Below, in pieces: positions 11,216 to 23,607 of a stretch of 64,000 bases of DNA. The position numbers and the translations under genes were made by a program. The DNA comes from Isoetes taiwanensis (Eukaryota; Streptophyta; Lycopodiopsida; Isoetales; Isoetaceae). Position 1 is the stretch's first letter. Each line of letters starts with the position of its first letter. Below the pieces are notes generated by a model. That model was not told the origin of the DNA, made no database searches, and worked only from the letters and a program-made list of their open reading frames with translations. Location: the NCBI GenBank assembly GCA_021234155.1, contig JAJEKV010000064.1, positions 5,208,001 through 5,272,000 on the forward strand, in the 5' to 3' direction.

Positions 11216-13330
11216 AAGATTCTATTTACGAGAATACTAAACTACCCAGTTACATACACAATTTGATCGACGGGTACTTGTGGATGGATGAATGTAGTGG
11301 AACTACAAACTGATTGTAAGAATATGGTAGGGGTCTAATTTAATTTAAATATAGATTGTAAAAACATGACTTCATGGTTATATTTGGGCCACTTCACCCT
11401 CAAGAAACTGGAGGGCAACCTTCTGTGCGCAGCATCTTGTTTATGTAGGACAAGCTTTAGGCAGGGAGAAAACTCAGGCTGTCCTTTGTGCAGGTGTAAC
11501 TTTAAGTTATTTTGAGTAGGCGCTTGACTTTGTTGCAAAGACTGCTAGAGTCAGACAGATAAGGCAGGAGAAATAGGTTTGTTGTGACTACTTGGAATGG
11601 TATGGACTTCAACATTTGAAAATTCCATTTTTAGCAAACGTGTTGTCTATTTCTATACTACTGCTGCTTAGGAACAGATTGGCCTACCCAGAATAATATT
11701 TTAAAAGGGGAATTTTGGTTGTTGCTCATTGTGCTTCCCAGAAGCTGCAAAAATTTGTTGTCTAGTTTTATAGGAAAAATCCCCTGCTTTAGAATGTAGT
11801 GGCAAAGTGATGGTACCATCACACTTGCATTGTTTTTGTTTGTCATAGCGAGTTCTTATTCGAGATGATATTTCATTTTGTGGAGCTTTGCGAAACTTAG
11901 AATACTGGATACCTTGAGGAGCGCACGCAAAAATACTAGGCATGCTTTCAATTTTTTGGCTATGTAGAAATACTTGGGCTCGATTCCAAGGAGCCATTTG
12001 CGGGTAGTCTTTTTAATTGCTTAGAAAGTTGTAATTTTGTATTCATTACGGTTGACCATTATGTGTTCAATGAATGAGTTTATTATTTTTGGCATGTTTT
12101 TGTAATATTGGTATTCCAGTTTTAGGGTTTCCATCATAGCGTCTAGAATTTAGCTTCAGATGGAATATTCCAGGTAGGTCCTATCCTAAGGCATGTGATT
12201 TGATGCTTAAGATTATGCCAAATATGACATGGTATGTAGGCATGCAACCAGAAGTGATGATTTATCTTCGAATTGAGATACGAAGATGAATCAATTTCTC
12301 AAACTAGGAGAAAGTTTTTAAAAGATTCTAGAAACTAGCTATCTCTATTTGTACTCTAATCGTCCAAAAAGCTTCCCATCAGCCGCTCATGGCCCTCCCC
12401 TACCACTGGCTATGTCCATTCTTCCTTGATGTCTAGCCTCTTCTCTCCCGCCTTGCTAGTTTTTCCCTCCGGCGCCTTGCTAATTTCGATTTTTCGTCTT
12501 TTGTGGTCTTGTTTCTCCTTCCTATCATTCCCATGGCCGATCAAAGGCTTTTAGGTAGAGCATTCTTTGCCCTTTGCCGTTCTATGCTGCCTCCTATTAG
12601 TGCCGCCGTGCCTTTCCTTTCTAGCTTCTCTAGATGCCTTTTGATGCATTTGTGCATCTGGGGAAGATTTTTCCCTCTCTGACATCATCTTTCTTGCTTT
12701 GATTTCTCACTTTTTATGATCACAAGATGTTTGATGGGCCTTCACAAACTCTGACATAACAGGCCTGGAGATTCCTTCGCCGGTTGGAATTGAGGAATTT
12801 TCTAACCCTTCTCGACCCTGCCATGGCCGAGCATTTTGACCGACCTATACTGGCATCTTCCTATAACCGTGGCTTGATGATCGCCCTTCTGTGATGCCTT
12901 TTTGGCCATGGTGTATTAACTGGCTCGTTGTTCCTCCATCAGAGTCCATAGCTAGCTTGGTTTGCTAAGTTTCTGTTTTTTTCTTTCTCTTTAGACCAAA
13001 ATCTAGTTGATGTTAAAATGTTTATGCTTGACATTTTAAGATTAGAAGCAACAAAAGTTGGAACTGAGAGGAACATATGTATTGAGAAGTATGTAGGTGC
13101 ATGAGTCACCTCATACTTTCAAATCACTGTATATCTTCCTTATGTACATAATTGTTATTGTAACCTTGATTCATTTGAATGAAAATTCATATTCAATTAT
13201 ATGTTCTTTGTCACAAAATACGACATCAAGTGTTTAAAAGAATTCAAGTCTTCAACAGAAATCAAGACAAATTCATTTTCACAGCTGAAGCACAAACTTT
13301 AGATGAGTTTTGAAAATTACAAAATTACAG
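11216..13330. other. Intergenic, no gene recognised
   Basis: Unique-looking sequence without long frames. A C/T-rich stretch at about 12360-12900 looks like degenerate transcribed or LTR sequence, and 13020-13210 has an LTR-like AT-rich end, but no inverted ends or target duplication could be paired. Confidence 0.35.
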
Positions 13331-15178
13331 GTTTTACATTTCATTCTCATCAGAAAGAACTTTGAGTGATTTCTGTAAAATTTTCTCCTCATATAAAGGA
13401 TCCAGCCTATACAGTCATGTTCTGACGTTTACTTGGTGGCATGTGAAGTCTAATTGCACAGATCTATGTTGTGAATACTATGCCCTTAGCATCTTTACTG
13501 CAAAGATCATAACTGACGGTTGGTCTCGCGCCCTTGTTGTAATATATACCTTCTACGACACTATCACCAGTGAGGTACCATGTTCCGTTGAGTTGGAAGT
13601 CTTTCTCCACTATCCATTTTAGTTTTGTGAATACCAGAATTCAAAATATAACACTCTTATTATTGCCTTTGGGAGCAGACAGCAAAATTATCACCAACTT
13701 TAAGTGGCTTTGCTAACATCGTGGAATTGGAGAAGAACAAAGGACTTGCTAGATTTATGGTCCTCCTCAATTTTAGCATGCACATTGAAGGATGGTACAA
13801 TAACTTGAAGTTTCCAATCATCAACATAATCCTTGTTCACACAACTGTCCCACATGCCATCCAAGCAATAGCTGCAGAAGCATGAAAGTTCCCTCATATA
13901 CAACTCCAATGGAGATTCAGGATTGAATGCATGCACATAATGGATTTGCCTAGTGTTCAGAATCCTTTCTGCACCCCATGCTTTCTTTTTATCTATCTCC
14001 TCCACTTTGACTTCCCAAAAAAACCTTTTTTTTTTTCCTTTTGCTAGTTTCCAATGTGTTCATCTACTCGGATGTTTCACAAGTAAACTTCTCTTTAGCA
14101 ACTTTTACCACTTCATGAGCATTACCCATTTTTATGTTGTTGTACTTTAATTGCAGTTGTCTTAACCATCTCTTCAAATCAGCAACCTTGCCATCATATT
14201 CACCTTTCCCATGGTTGGAACAAAAAAAATTCCATATCATATAGACTTCAGTGTCATTTGTGTACCTAGCCACAAAGTAAAATGGTCTAGAATCCTTGAA
14301 TTGAGATGTTGCACCATCTGAAAACACATAATGTCTCTTTAGCACTCTTCCTTTCTGCTCCAGATATTTATGGTGCTTCATGAAGCAGTGTTGCACAAAA
14401 AGAGTATCATGTTCCCTATCATCTGATACATAGTAATGTGTTTCCTTCATAATCTCATCTGCCACTGAGTCATACTGATATGTTATTTGAACAAAAAAAT
14501 GGTAATCTGGTTATTGACCCAGTGCATCGACTGCATCTCCTCTTGTTCCTTGTATGTATAGTTCTCTACAAAATCCACTATTGAAAGACATGCATCTGTT
14601 AGGAGATTCTCTAGAAGCTCCTTTGTTTTGCTTGCTATTGGTACTTGAAATTATGCAATGGAAAGATTTTTAGACGCTCTTTCAGTTTATCTAGAAGCTC
14701 CTTGAGTTCTGTCTCATTGTAGTGATGAGTTAATCTCGTACCAGAACCCGAGACATTGTGTTTCTCGTGGTCAATGTACTCCCATTTTACTTTCCTATTA
14801 CTGCCACTTTCTTTCGTGGGATAGGTCTAAAGTTTCTTGATTCCACACAACTCACAATCTCCAAGGATGCACACCTTCTTGTGAAACTCATCTAATTCAC
14901 TTTTTGGATGCAATATAGATCTCCATAGGCTTCCTATACTTGCAACTTTATGCTGGTGTGCCCTGCATTGACCAAGTTCATGTGATTTATACATATCACA
15001 GGTGCAAGTGCAATCCTTCGGATGTTTGATTCTCATCCACTAGCATTTGCATCCTGACATGCTGAATGCAACAGCAACTATTGAAGTCCTTCAATTTCAC
15101 AACAAACCAAGGTTTTAGCTTCTCAAATACTCGAAGACGAATCTTAATTTGGTCCTTGAACCTCTTGAACAATGGCAT
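13330..15178 (-). pseudogene. Transposase-like protein, C-terminal half, degenerate
   Basis: Reading right to left, collinear blocks of one protein family are separated by frameshifts. RVFEKLKPWFVVKL and NSCCCIQHV come first (about 15060-15178), then a cysteine-rich block with KVCILGDCELCGIKKL (14827-15036). VDFVENYTYKEQEEMQSMHW lies near 14530-14590. The block 14064-14465 has YVSDDREHDTLFVQH, VFSDGATSQFKDS and FFCSNHGKGEYDG. A final block holds GTWYLTGDSVVEGIYYNKG (about 13500-13570). Acidic ENY...QxEMQ, SDGxxxQFK and HGKGxxDG motifs in this order recur in a multi-copy family of transposase-like proteins found in many eukaryotes. The family name is uncertain, and a role in DNA cutting is inference. 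Stops and shifts between all blocks make it inactive. The N-terminal half of the same family lies at 25.2-26.1 kb on the other strand. Confidence 0.6.
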
Positions 15179-15189
15179 ATGTATGAAAT

Positions 15190-16072
15190 GAACACTAAAT
15201 TATTAGGATGTGTATACCACACCACACCATGCCCCACACACATCATATTCACCAAACCGAGCACCTTAGTGATGTATACGTTACCACACACCATAACACA
15301 CCACACCACACCATGCACCACACACATCATAACCACCAAACAGACTATACTAAACTCATGTCACACCACACACCATAGAGCACGTACCATGCACCACACA
15401 CTCTACACCACACATTCTACATGCTATACACCATCCACCACACATACCATACACTAAATGTGTGGTGGTAGCAAGGAGTGGTAGAGTGTGGTGGTGGGAG
15501 ATGGTGGAGTGTGGTGGTGGGAGATGGAGGGGGGTGTGAGACATGGTGGGGTGTGATAGTGGGAGATGGTGGGGTGTGGTGGTGGGAAATGGTGCGATGT
15601 GGTGTGGGACATGGTGGGCTGTGGTGGAGTGTAGTGCTGGGAGATGATGGGCTTCAAATGTGGTAGTAATGAAGAATATGGTGCATGTGGTGGTGGCAGA
15701 TGGTGGACTTGAAATGTGGTGATAAATGTGGTGGTGACAAAAATGTGGCCGTACTCTATGGTGGGATTAAATGTAGTAGTGGGATAGATGGTGGGGTGAC
15801 ATATTGTGTGGTGTGGTGACAAATGTGATGAACTATGGTGGTGAAAGATTGTGGGGTGAAATGTAGTGGTGGTGATAAATGTGGTGGAGTGTGGTGGTGG
15901 GAGATGGTGGGCTTAAGTGTGGTGGTAATGAAGAATGTGGTGAATGTGGTGGTGGGGGATGATGGGCTTGAAATGCGGTGGTGATAAAAAATGTGGTGAA
16001 TGTAGTGGTGATAGCGTCTTTGGGGGTGGGTGGATAGTGTAGGTGGTGGTAAATGTGCTGGGGCATTGTGCG
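15190..16072. repeat. GGTGG-type minisatellite A
   Basis: A strand-asymmetric array: first accacaccatgcacc-type repeats (15210-15450), then purine-rich gtggtggtgggagatggtg phrases with unit lengths around 21-23 bp (15456-16072). Interruptions such as cttcaaatgtggtagtaatg recur at roughly 250 bp, indicating higher-order duplication. Long open frames on the complementary strand (up to about 149 codons, mostly P, H, T and S) are by-products of the repeat. A collinear inverted copy of 15480-15795 is present at 27.24-27.50 kb. Confidence 0.85.
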
Positions 16073-16329
16073 AGGAGTGGTTGGGGGAGAAGGGGGTGTG
16101 GAGTATGATGTGATAAAATTTGTACCTAACTTGAATAAAATATAAGAGAGAGAATATATTGACATGGCAGAAGGGGATGACGTGGCAAAGAGGAGACAAA
16201 TGCAAGTTAGTTAGAGGGTAGAAACGTAGAAGCTAGAGGAAAGAGGATCCAACAAAGTAGAAGAGGGATAATTAGGGATTTAAAGACGCAGTGTAGAGGT
16301 AAGACACTAATTCTATGCTTAAAGAGAAG

Positions 16330-19300
16330 TAATCCCTCTGGTCTAGTAGAAAGATATAAAAGAAGAGGAAGGAATTGCTCTGTAATATAGTAAAGAGAAA
16401 CCGGGGAAGGAGATCACCTAGCACAGATTCCTCCAACTCTAGTTCCGACTCTGACTCCGAATCTGAGGACCAGGACAACGATTGGCAGGACCGCCGGGAG
16501 GGTTCCAACCATGATATGTGCAGAATTGAAGCTGACTACTAGAAGAAAGTCGACTCTGCACTGAGCAACGTGTGGAAAGCCAGGAAGTTGGAACAGTTCT
16601 CAGGAGACAACAGGTCTGGAATAGAAGCCGAGACTTGATTGGACGAAATGAGAGAGTACGGGAATGCTTATAGTATGAAAGATAAGGACAAGGGCAGGGT
16701 AGCAACAGCCAACCTCAAGGGAGCAGCCAGAATTTGGTGGAAAGGCTATGCCAAAGCCCATGGGTTATCCTCCAAGGCATTTAAGCGTCATTATATATCG
16801 AGGGAACACAAGTGCCATATGATGCAACAGTTCTGCGGGTTAGAGCAGGGCAATAAGACAATCCAGAAGTACACGGAAGAGTTCATGAAGCTGGGGCTCT
16901 ATGTGCCAAAGTTGAGTGAAAGATACGCAGCAGAGGGGTACATCGAAGGCTTTAACGAGGAGATCAGGAAGTTTGTGAGAGCAATAAACCCCAGAATAGT
17001 GTTAGAAGCAGAGTCTAAAGCCGTGAGCTTACAAGGAACAGGTCCCCAAGGTAGTGGACAGAAGCAACAGTACTATCAAGACAAGGAGAGGGCTACGGGA
17101 AGCTATAGCCCAAGAGCAACAAGTCCAGCAGCTGCTAGACCTCAGTACAACGCAAACTATGGGATATTCCAAAGCAGTGAAGCAGTTCTTACAGTCCATT
17201 CCCAAAAAGAAGAGGCAAGAATGTATTGAAAAGCAGTTATGCTTCAGGTGTTTCCAGCCAAGACATCGGACACATAACTGCCCCTTTGTGATGAATGTAG
17301 CGTTAGCAGAACTAGGAGGATGGGAGATACCCCCAGAGATCGACAAAGAAGATGCTTGCGACTACATCCAGGGTGAGTGCCACATCTTTGCTGCTATTGA
17401 CTCTGAGAATGGTGAGAGTCAGTACCAGGTCATCTCGACGATTGGAGAAGTTAGAACCAAGTCCTTCATAGTGTTGATAGACACAGGGAGCACCCAAAAT
17501 TTTGCTTCGCCAAGGATAGTAGAGATGTTGAAGCTGAAGCCTTTGAAGTCCAAGCCTAGATTGTGTTGGCAAGTAGGGCAATCCGACACACAGCAAGAAA
17601 GAGGATCAACTTCGACATAGATTTGCCATGTATCAACGTTGGAATGGGAGCAGAAGTGATGAACATCGGCAAGTATGACTTGATCATAGGCATGGAATAC
17701 CTTGGCCTGGTTGGAGCTGTGATTGATTATGGGAAGCGAAAAGTAATCTTAACGACGCCAGATGGCAAGGTCATTGAGATAACAGGTAAAGAAGTCACCC
17801 CAATCATGCAATGCATGTCTAGTAAGAAGTTACTTCGATGCATAAAGAAGGAGCAAGTGGCCTATGTCTTTAAGCTCGAAGTTGACGAGCCAGAAGCAGG
17901 CCAAAGCACTGAGCATGCTGCCAAAGCCTATAGCTAAGCTAGTGAAGGGATCTCATGATTTGTTCCCAGATGAGATCAAGCAACTTCCACCTTACAGAGG
18001 AGTCGAGTGTGAAACAACACTTGAACCAGGAACGAAACCAACAAATAAGGCACCCTACAGAATGTCACCTCAGAAGTTGAGAGAATTGAAGAAGCAATTG
18101 CAGGAGTTGCTAGACCTAGGGTTTATAAGACATAGCGTCTCTCCATTTGGAGCGCCAATACTTTTTGTCAAGAAGAAGGATGGAAGTTTCAGAATGTGCA
18201 TTGACTATCGTCAATTGAACAAGCACACCATCAAGAACAAGTATGCGCTACCCCGATTAGATGATTTGATGGATCAGCTGCAAGGAGCGAAGGTTTCTCT
18301 AAGATAGACTTAAGGTCAGGCTACCACCAGATCAGAATCAAGGAAGCGGACATCCATAAGACTGCATTCAAGGCAAGATATGGCCATTATGAGTTCACAG
18401 TGATGCCATTTGGATTATCCAACGCTCTAGCAACTTTCATGAGGCTCATGAACGGTTTTTTCCACGAGTTTCTAGATACATTCATCATAGCTTTCTTTGA
18501 TGATATTCTAGTCTACAGCAAATCTTTGGAGGAGCATGCCCAAGACTTGAGAAAAGTACTTGAAAAGTTGAGGAGACATCAGCTTTATGCGAAGCTATCC
18601 AAGTGTCACTTCGCGACAGAAAGGGTAGAGTACTTGGGGCATGTCATCACAACGGAAGGGATTTCCACCGACCCTGCAAAGATCAAAACGGTAATTGATT
18701 GGCCGGCACCAAAGAATATCCATGAAGTGAGGAGCTTCCTCGGCTTAGCAGGGTATTATAGAAAGTTTGTCAAGAATTTGCAAAAGTAGCAGCACCATCA
18801 ACGGACCTCACCAAAGCAGAGAAGATAAAAGATTGGGCGAGTCATTGGCAAAGGAAGGCCCATGCAGCGTTTGAGACATTGAAAGAAGCTTTAATGACTG
18901 CCTCAGTCTTAGTGTTGCCTGACCCAGAGAAAGATAAGTTGGTGGCAATGGATGCTATCAAGATTGCAACAGGAGCAGTCATAATGCAGGAGGGGAGGGT
19001 GATAGCATATGATTCAAGGAAGATGAATGACGCCGAAACGCGTTACCTAACCCATGACCAGGAGTTGCTAGCAGTGGTGAGAGCATTGAGAATATGGAGG
19101 CATTATCTATTGGAACGGAAGTTCCAATTAGATACGGACCATCAAAGTCTACAATATGTCTTCACCCAACCACATCTCAACTTGGGACAAAGGAGATGGA
19201 TGGAGTTCCTGGAAGAGTACGACTTTGTCATTATGTATAAGCCAGGCAAGCTCAATGTGGTTGCGGATGCGCTCTCAAGGCACCCCTTGACAATGAGAGT

Positions 19301-19465
19301 CCATTGCAATGCCATTTAACACTCACCAGTGAGTTTGGCAAGAAAATAGAAGAAATGTTGCCAACGAACCGAGACTTCAAGGACGCATGGGCAAGCCTTT
19401 CTAAGGAGGCAAGAACAGACAAAGAGAGGGAAACCTTCAAGCATTTTAAGAAGGAAGCAGGGTAG
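16330..19465 (+). mobile_element. Ty3/gypsy retrotransposon, decayed, no integrase
   Basis: Gag starts around 16403 (SSSDSDSESEDQDNDW, then KLEQFSGDNRSG and AARIWWKGYA). It has stops near 16541 and 16636. A CX2CX4HX4C zinc knuckle lies at 17240-17281. Protease carries DTGST at 17480. Reverse transcriptase has [18 protein letters not shown], then [11 protein letters not shown] and FFDDILVYS near 18493. RNase H ends with LNVVADALSRHP near 19290. Single-base losses break the frame near 17200, 17570, 18298 and 18780. After RNase H a short tail (EMLPTNRDFKDAWASL) stops at 19462, and no integrase follows. A TATA-like tataaaag at about 16355 and the sequence to its left may be LTR or leader remnant, but no matching right LTR was found. 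Inactive remnant. Confidence 0.9.
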
Positions 19466-20765
19466 CCCTTAAGGCCAAATTTGCATAGGTGTAATTTAGA
19501 ATGGTAGGCGAATCTTAGGTTTTCGAGATTAGTTATGTTGGCGAATTTCTCCCGGCTAGAATTTTTAGCTATAGAAACGTAGGCAAAACTTGGTCAATAT
19601 TATTTAGCCTAGAAATTGGCAACTATTTGATCTCCCAAGCCAAATTTAAGTAGGGAATAATGATCAAATGTTTGAATACACAAGACATTACGGTGAAAAA
19701 TAAGTTTATACCACACAACTTAGACAACAACTCCAACCAACTTAGACAGCTTATGGGTGCAAATGAAATAAAATTCCACTCAACAAGAGCTTAAAGTCCA
19801 ATATATAATTAGATGCGCGCACCTAGATGGTATTGATTAAACAATGATGATCCCAGGTTTAAGCTTATGTTTAACATGGAAGAGCGCCTCTCTAGATGTG
19901 CGCGTATGAATATAAACTAGGATAAGCTTATGTTAATATCATTCATTTTATATCTTATCTTAAACCTAAAGACTAACATATAATTGGATTTACGATTCAA
20001 TGCCCGAAACCTATTTTTCTACCCGTAAATTTGCAGAACTAGTTCACGTATTTGCCGAAATCGTTTCGGATTAGGGTAACTCAATCCCAGGATAAGCTGT
20101 AAATTCGGAATCCAGCTTCAAAGGCATTAAACATCTTTCAGGATTTCATTTTATTTTCTGTACTTGTTCGCAGGCACTGTTCAGTAATTTGAAAGCCCTA
20201 TTTGACTCGAAACATGAACTTGAGCAACTCAATTTTTTCTGCAAATATTAAGACAGTAATATAACTAGAAGACTTACAGTTCTAGTCTGTGCACAAAAAC
20301 ACATCGAATATTATCATTAGGCCTTGTTCATCCAAGAACTATCGCCACTTTTTACTGTAATACTAATGACCAATTCTTACTATCATGACCTTCAAATATG
20401 CACAAGAATGCTATAACCTGCTATAAACAAGAATGCCATAAACAAAAATGCCATAACATCTTTGTTTAACCTGCCATAAACAAGAATGCTATATCATCTT
20501 ATTTCTCACGACCTCACTTCCAGCAAATAAAAAAACAATATGCAGGTCCAGAAACATAGATCTAGCTTGCACTTTAGCAACTCAAGAAAATAATCTAAAT
20601 AATTATTCTGGCCTAAATCATCTGATTGTTAATCATATGCCATGATGTAAAGAACATTCTACTTTAACATTCTAGTCTGATATCAAACCAGTCTAACATA
20701 AAACTAGTCTACCACATTAAAATTTAAACACTAAGCTTCAAAATCAGAGTTTTACATTACCAAAA
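19466..20765. other. Intergenic, no gene recognised
   Basis: AT-rich. Short phrases agatgcgcgcacctagatgg (about 19812) and ctctctagatgtgcgcgt (about 19890), each near aagcttatgtt, form a small imperfect inverted/direct repeat set. Around 20400-20500 the phrase aacaagaatgccataaac is repeated several times. No coding capacity seen. Confidence 0.4.
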
Positions 20766-23111
20766 TCAAGCCAATACACTCCAACCATTTGTTTGATTCA
20801 CAGAACTAGTAGGCTCTGTTGTAATTACACTTGAAGATACTCCAGGAAGTGCACTTGATTGACTTTCTCTTCTATTACTTGAATCCCATAAACCCAGTGC
20901 CCTTTCATAAGGAAAATCCTTCACAGTGTACGTGCAAGCGTATGCTCGCAAACACATATCTAAGTTCTTCTCCAATCTGTTGCGGACCTTGTTCTTTAAA
21001 AAACCCATCATACTGAATACTCTTTCATCCTCCGCGGAACCAAGTATCATTGTTTGACATCGAAAACTAGTTTGAAGAATTCTGGCATCCGATCTTGAAG
21101 TACTAGGCTACTGCTTAACCATTTCCATAATCGTGTAATTGCCCCAAGTAACTTAGGTTCTTCAAGTTCAGCACATTGAACCATTTCCATAATCGTGTAA
21201 TTGCCCCAAGTAACTTAGGTTCTTCAAGTTCAGCACATTGAGCCCACATAGTTTCTCCAAAGCATTGGGATTGTTCCAATAATGCATCACCGTCTATAAC
21301 ACCATCAAAAGATTATGATCTGATAACAACAGTTTTAGAAAAATGATTCTTGAGGATTATGAGCTTGTCGTCTTGCACTATTTGCAGCCCTCTAGAGTCC
21401 CAAAACTGTGGATATACAATAGACATGGCATCCAAGAGTTATTCTTTTGGAAAACGCTCTTCTATTTCTTTTGCCAAAGTAATAGCAATGTCTTTGAGAA
21501 TCTGCCTCACTTTTAATATAATTTCAGCAAATGCATCTTTGCTTACATGAATTGGACGAACAAGACGACCTCTAGTACGTCGATTCTTTATATACATCTA
21601 CGTTGCAAAATTGAGGATATTTAGGAAATTTGAGATGAATAAAATCATCAAAACACAAAGTGGCCCCGTATCATACCTGGACTAGTTTGGAGTATACCTT
21701 AATGCATATTATATCCTTCGCATCAAATTCCAGAATGCTCTTATTGCCACCAATCTCAACCAAGTTGTTCCATAGCACAAACTTCTCTTTGTCATATGGT
21801 ACATTTGGCGAAATGGGATACATGTATTTCAAGGCAATGAGTATCATCTTCCTTGCACGTACATATTCAGCAATGTACATAGTCCACTTTTGAGCAAGTT
21901 TTATTAAGAAGTTCATCTCCTTTAACATAGGAAGCATACCTAGATAGAAGTATCCAAAGTATTATAAGAAATCCAAAGATTGTTCCAATACAACTAAGTT
22001 ATTACCTGCTAATGTCAACAGCGTTTCTAAGTCCAAAAGTCTAGCTAGTAGAAATTCTGGTTTCTCAGCCTCCTTTCCATTCTTTAAGGCGAGCTTATCC
22101 ATCAAACCAACCAACGAGGAATACTCCTCAAATAAACACTGTGCTGGCTTATATAATGAGATCCATCTCGTATTGATAGTATTCAAAACTTTATTCTCCT
22201 TTGTTAACCCAGCAGCCATCTTTTTAAACTTACAGAATCTGCAAAAATGAAAACATTAGAGGAGATTAGAAATAACAAGGAGATACTACGGTAGCTATGA
22301 AACAGTTTACACGCACCTCTTTGAGCTACGGCAAAAAAAATTATATGTTTCCTTTATTAACTCCTCAATCTTATTCTGGATAAGCTGTCATAGGTCTGCC
22401 CCTCTTCAAGACATGAAACACGGCCTCCAATTGCATAATCTTTCCCCGTAAGTAATTATCAGCAACGTTTTGCAACAATAACTTAATTGGAGGGACTTTA
22501 GGGTGTTCAATCCTCGCCAACTCCTTCCTATATGCCTCCACATATTGCAAATGCTTGCATTCATCCTTGGACTTCCACCGTTGCACACTAGTATCCTTTC
22601 CGTCAATCATCTTTCTTTCATAAACTTTACCTGCATGCTTCTCTATTGTATCCAATTTCAGTTGCAAGTCTACATTATAACCTTGCTTCCATGAGCATGC
22701 TCTGCAACGAGCTCTCTTTGCCTTTAATGGAAATCCATGTTCATCTTTTTCAACTAAGGGCTCAATGAATACAAATTTTCTCGCCCAATCATCTTGAAAT
22801 TCTCTTCCACTAATCCATTGATTGAATTCTTCTGACTTCCTTTTTCGTTTACTACCAGAACTATTTGAATTTCCATTAGTATTTGGAAGGTCACAACCTG
22901 ACCCATTTGCATTGGCATCCAAAGTGGCTGCTGCATTACTACTTTGCCCATCCCCGGCTACACAAACCTCATCCAAAAGTTTGACATCCTCTGTCACATG
23001 TATAATGGCTGCCCCATTCAACGAAGGATCGTTTTGTTGCTCATTGCTGCTGGAACTGGCCGCATCTTTAAAGGAAGGCTTAAAAAATGACAAAATCCCT
23101 TGCCTTATCAT
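20766..23111 (-). pseudogene. hAT-type transposase-derived gene (zinc-finger 862-like), decayed
   Basis: The minus-strand frame starting with ATG at 23111 runs 246 codons. It has a serine/asparagine-rich head, a basic stretch (SGSKRKRKSEEFNQWISG) and a finger-like block CRACSW plus TIEKHAGK, typical of the N-terminal finger of ZNF862-like hAT relatives. Further blocks follow downstream: 22219-21962 (KVLNTINTRWISLYKPAQ, the conserved core around W), 21937-21671, and 21050-20766 with the hAT dimerisation signature LGSAEDERVFSMMGFLKNK and RNRLEKNLD. The blocks are separated by stops and a 62-bp tandem duplication, so the protein is not continuous. Introns may explain some gaps, but the duplication inside coding sequence argues for decay. 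Confidence 0.7.
21118..21241. repeat. Direct tandem duplication of 62 bp
   Basis: The phrases accatttccataatcgtgta, attgccccaagtaacttagg and ttcttcaagttcagcacatt occur twice in immediate succession and appear identical. The duplication lies inside the hAT-derived gene and shifts its frame, so it is either a very recent mutation or an assembly slip. Confidence 0.85.
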
Positions 23112-23224
23112 ACTGGAATGTCTTTAGAACATGGAATTCTGCAAGAAAAAATTTAAATTAGAATTGCAATGAACGTGCCTGCAAAAAAAAACAAGTATTT
23201 AACAAGTCTCTAGAATGTAAGAAT

Positions 23225-23575
23225 TCAAGACTTCCTTGATTTATATGTGCCCCAGATATTGCCATTGTCAATACACTTGGACATACCCTGTTTAGATAGT
23301 ACTAAAGGACTTGCTCAAATCGCAGATATATTGAAAGCTCGCAACTTTGCCATTGGTTCTGTAAATGGAACGCAAGAAGTGACAGTGTTCTTCAATGTTA
23401 AGAGGTTAGCTTCTTTTCCATTATAGTTTCTAATGCATCTCACAGCAGCACTCTAACCTCCAGTTTTGTTTTTCATTCACTGGATGGCAGATCTGATGGT
23501 CAAGAAACTGTGGTGAACAACAAGTTCTTGAGAACTAATTACCCAGTTCTGTTGTACTTTCATTTATCCGTGTGA
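23225..23575 (+). pseudogene. Exon-like blocks of an unrecognised gene
   Basis: Block 1 (about 23305-23407) reads GLAQIADILKARNFAIGSVN followed by GTQEVTVFFNVKR. Block 2 (about 23490-23573) reads RSDGQETVVNNKFLRTNYPV followed by LLYFHLSV and then a donor-like GTGAGT. A third block just beyond the inserted repeat, at about 24616-24680, gives ITAVDGFLRATLTIQ. Residue choice looks like true coding sequence, but I do not recognise the family. The 1-kb repeat at 23608-24618 separates blocks 2 and 3, so it would lie in an intron. Confidence 0.35.
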
Positions 23576-23607
23576 GTCTTGAGTCATATTTACATAGTGA
23601 TATTTCA

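Noticed and set aside
15454-16205. Long proline/histidine/threonine-rich open frames on the minus strand
   Set aside because: By-product of the stop-free minisatellite; no start context or non-repetitive part.
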